Shown here in pieces: positions 5,237 through 5,874 of a stretch of DNA of 5,874 bases. This DNA comes from an uncultured Burkholderiales bacterium (GTDB taxonomy: Bacteria > Pseudomonadota > Gammaproteobacteria > Burkholderiales > Burkholderiaceae_E). Below the pieces are notes generated by a model. That model was not told the DNA's origin. It ran no database searches and saw nothing but the letters and a program-made list of their open reading frames with translations. Location: assembly GCA_903898725.1 (NCBI GenBank), contig CAIUGQ010000539.1, positions 1-5,874 on the forward strand, written 5' to 3'. A program made the position numbers and the translations under genes. Each line of letters starts with the position of its first letter. Position 1 is the stretch's first letter.

Positions 5237-5874
5237 TCAGAGCCGGGGGCCGGCCGGCCGCGCGGGGCCGGACGGACCGGGCGTGCTCGGGCCGCCGACC
5301 ACGCCGACATAGACCGGATCGCCGGCCTCGAGCTTGCCGCCACTGGTGACCGCGATGACCTCGGTGAACGCGCCATCGGACAGGCCCAGCCGCAGCTCCA
5401 GCGGCACCGGCTTGCCGTCGGGGCCCGGGATGAACACCCGGCCGCGCGCGACGCTGCGGCCGGCGAGCTCCACCAGGATCTCGGCGTACTTCTTCTTCTG
5501 GGCGGGATCGAGGATCTCGCCGATCTGCGCGCGCATGTCGGCGCGCAGCCGCTCGGACAGCTTCCCGCGCTCGCCCTCGGGTGCGTCGCGCAGCGCCATG
5601 AAGCGCTCGCGCATGCCGCCGAAGATGCCGTCGAGCTGCGCGCGCTGCGCATCGGTGAGCGCGAGGTCGCGCTCGAGTCGCTGGCGGAAGGCCGCCATCT
5701 GGCCACCGGGTCCGCCGCCGGCTGCGGGGCGCGGCTCGGCGGCCTTCGCATCGGCCGCCTGGCCCGGCGCGGTCTTCGGATCGCCCGCCTTCGGATCGCC
5801 CGCCTCCGGATCGCCGGGCCGGCCGTCCGCGCCCTTCGGCGCCGGCGTCGCCGGCGTCGCCGACGCCGCAGCCG
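5237..5874 (-). CDS. MacA-like periplasmic adaptor (HlyD/RND adaptor family), C-terminal part, with LTxxQ insert
   Basis: This is the periplasmic adaptor that would link the MacB-type pump to an outer-membrane channel. Only the last 211 residues are visible: the frame stays open to the window edge, so the signal sequence, hairpin and lipoyl/barrel domains lie outside. Visible residues 1-58 are a low-complexity Ala/Pro/Gly/Lys/Asp linker. From the methionine encoded at 5698 (numbered 1) comes a charged helical stretch with LTDAQ (14-18) and LDPAQ (63-67), spaced as in Spy/CpxP periplasmic proteins. Residues 87-132 (GRVFIPGPDGKPVP..., LGLSDGAFTEVI, EAGDPVYVG) match the membrane-proximal beta domain that ends MacA-type adaptors. 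The tail is Pro/Gly-rich (GPSGPARPAGPRL). The methionine at 5698 is unlikely to be the start, because coding-like sequence continues upstream in frame and a bare C-terminal domain would lack a signal peptide. Family assignment rests on the last 70 residues and on the ABC neighbours. Confidence 0.85.
   Translation of the reverse strand, partial: AAASATPATPAPKGADGRPGDPEAGDPKAGDPKTAPGQAADAKAAEPRPAAGGGPGGQMAAFRQRLERDLALTDAQRAQLDGIFGGMRERFMALRDAPEGERGKLSERLRADMRAQIGEILDPAQKKKYAEILVELAGRSVARGRVFIPGPDGKPVPLELRLGLSDGAFTEVIAVTSGGKLEAGDPVYVGVVGGPSTPGPSGPARPAGPRL
5774..5818. repeat. 15-nt tandem repeat, three copies, in the adaptor linker
   Basis: CTTCGGATCGCCCGC occurs at 5774-5788 and again exactly at 5789-5803, followed by a diverged third copy, CTCCGGATCGCCGGG, at 5804-5818. 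The unit is in frame with the adaptor and encodes a five-residue repeat, read in protein direction as PGDPE-AGDPK-AGDPK. Copy number could vary by slippage without breaking the frame, changing the linker length. Confidence 0.9.
5841..5867. repeat. 9-nt tandem repeat, three copies, in the adaptor linker
   Basis: GCCGGCGTC occurs twice exactly (5841-5849, 5850-5858), then as GCCGACGCC (5859-5867) with two changes. It encodes the Ala-Thr-Pro run ATPATPAP in the adaptor linker. It is short and of simple composition, so it is probably a slippage product. Confidence 0.7.

Noticed and set aside
3105..5312. 735-codon open frame on the + strand opposite thiD, the permease and the ATPase
   Set aside because: Its translation is rich in His, Arg, Asp, Ala and Gly with no domain, typical of the antisense of GC-rich genes. 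The minus-strand genes beneath it carry complete family motifs.
5237..5698. A stand-alone 153-residue protein starting at the ATG at 5698
   Set aside because: The frame continues open upstream to the window edge through an in-frame repeat linker, and the product would lack a signal peptide although its domains are periplasmic. It is better read as the adaptor C-terminus.
5203..5751. 182-codon minus-strand frame overlapping the adaptor 3' end
   Set aside because: It is an Arg/Ser/Pro-rich shifted-frame shadow. The neighbouring frame encodes the adaptor beta domain.

Overview
This is a very GC-rich window (around 70% by eye), densely coding, with strong G/C bias at third codon positions that opens long false frames on the opposite strands. 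Gene content and protein style (an Aer-type PAS chemoreceptor, ThiD, UppP, and a MacAB-like exporter) point to a Gram-negative proteobacterium. My best guess is a betaproteobacterium of the Burkholderiales, inferred from style and not from any marker gene.

Layout. Bases 1-1371 (+) hold the 3' part of an Aer-like methyl-accepting chemotaxis protein whose N-terminus lies outside the window. Bases 1372-1423 are a short convergent intergenic gap packed with GC-rich inverted repeats, probably a transcription end point for both sides. From 5874 down to 1424 everything lies on the minus strand and is tightly packed. In transcription order it contains: the C-terminal part of a MacA-like periplasmic adaptor (5874-5237, cut by the window edge); a MacB/LolD-type ABC ATPase (5192-4440); a MacB-type permease (4427-3183); thiD, the HMP/HMP-P kinase (3181-2327); and uppP, undecaprenyl-diphosphatase (2272-1424). 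The gaps are 44, 12, 1 and 54 nt, so a single transcript is likely, although no promoter is visible and the 5' end lies outside the window. No stretch above 300 bases lacks a gene.

How the genes work together. Adaptor, ATPase and permease should form a split-gene MacAB-type tripartite exporter, with an outer-membrane channel such as TolC encoded elsewhere. UppP recycles the lipid carrier of peptidoglycan synthesis and is classically linked to bacitracin resistance, so exporter plus UppP could make an envelope or peptide-antibiotic defence unit; this is inference. ThiD is the odd member: it belongs to thiamine synthesis, yet its start lies one base after the permease stop.

Most worth a second look. 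The adaptor carries an inserted segment that looks like a Spy/CpxP 'LTxxQ' helical module, placed behind a Pro/Ala/Gly/Lys/Asp linker encoded partly by 15-nt and 9-nt tandem repeats. The other points are the thiD coupling and the crossing inverted repeats between the convergent genes. I see no mobile element, CRISPR array, tRNA or rRNA.
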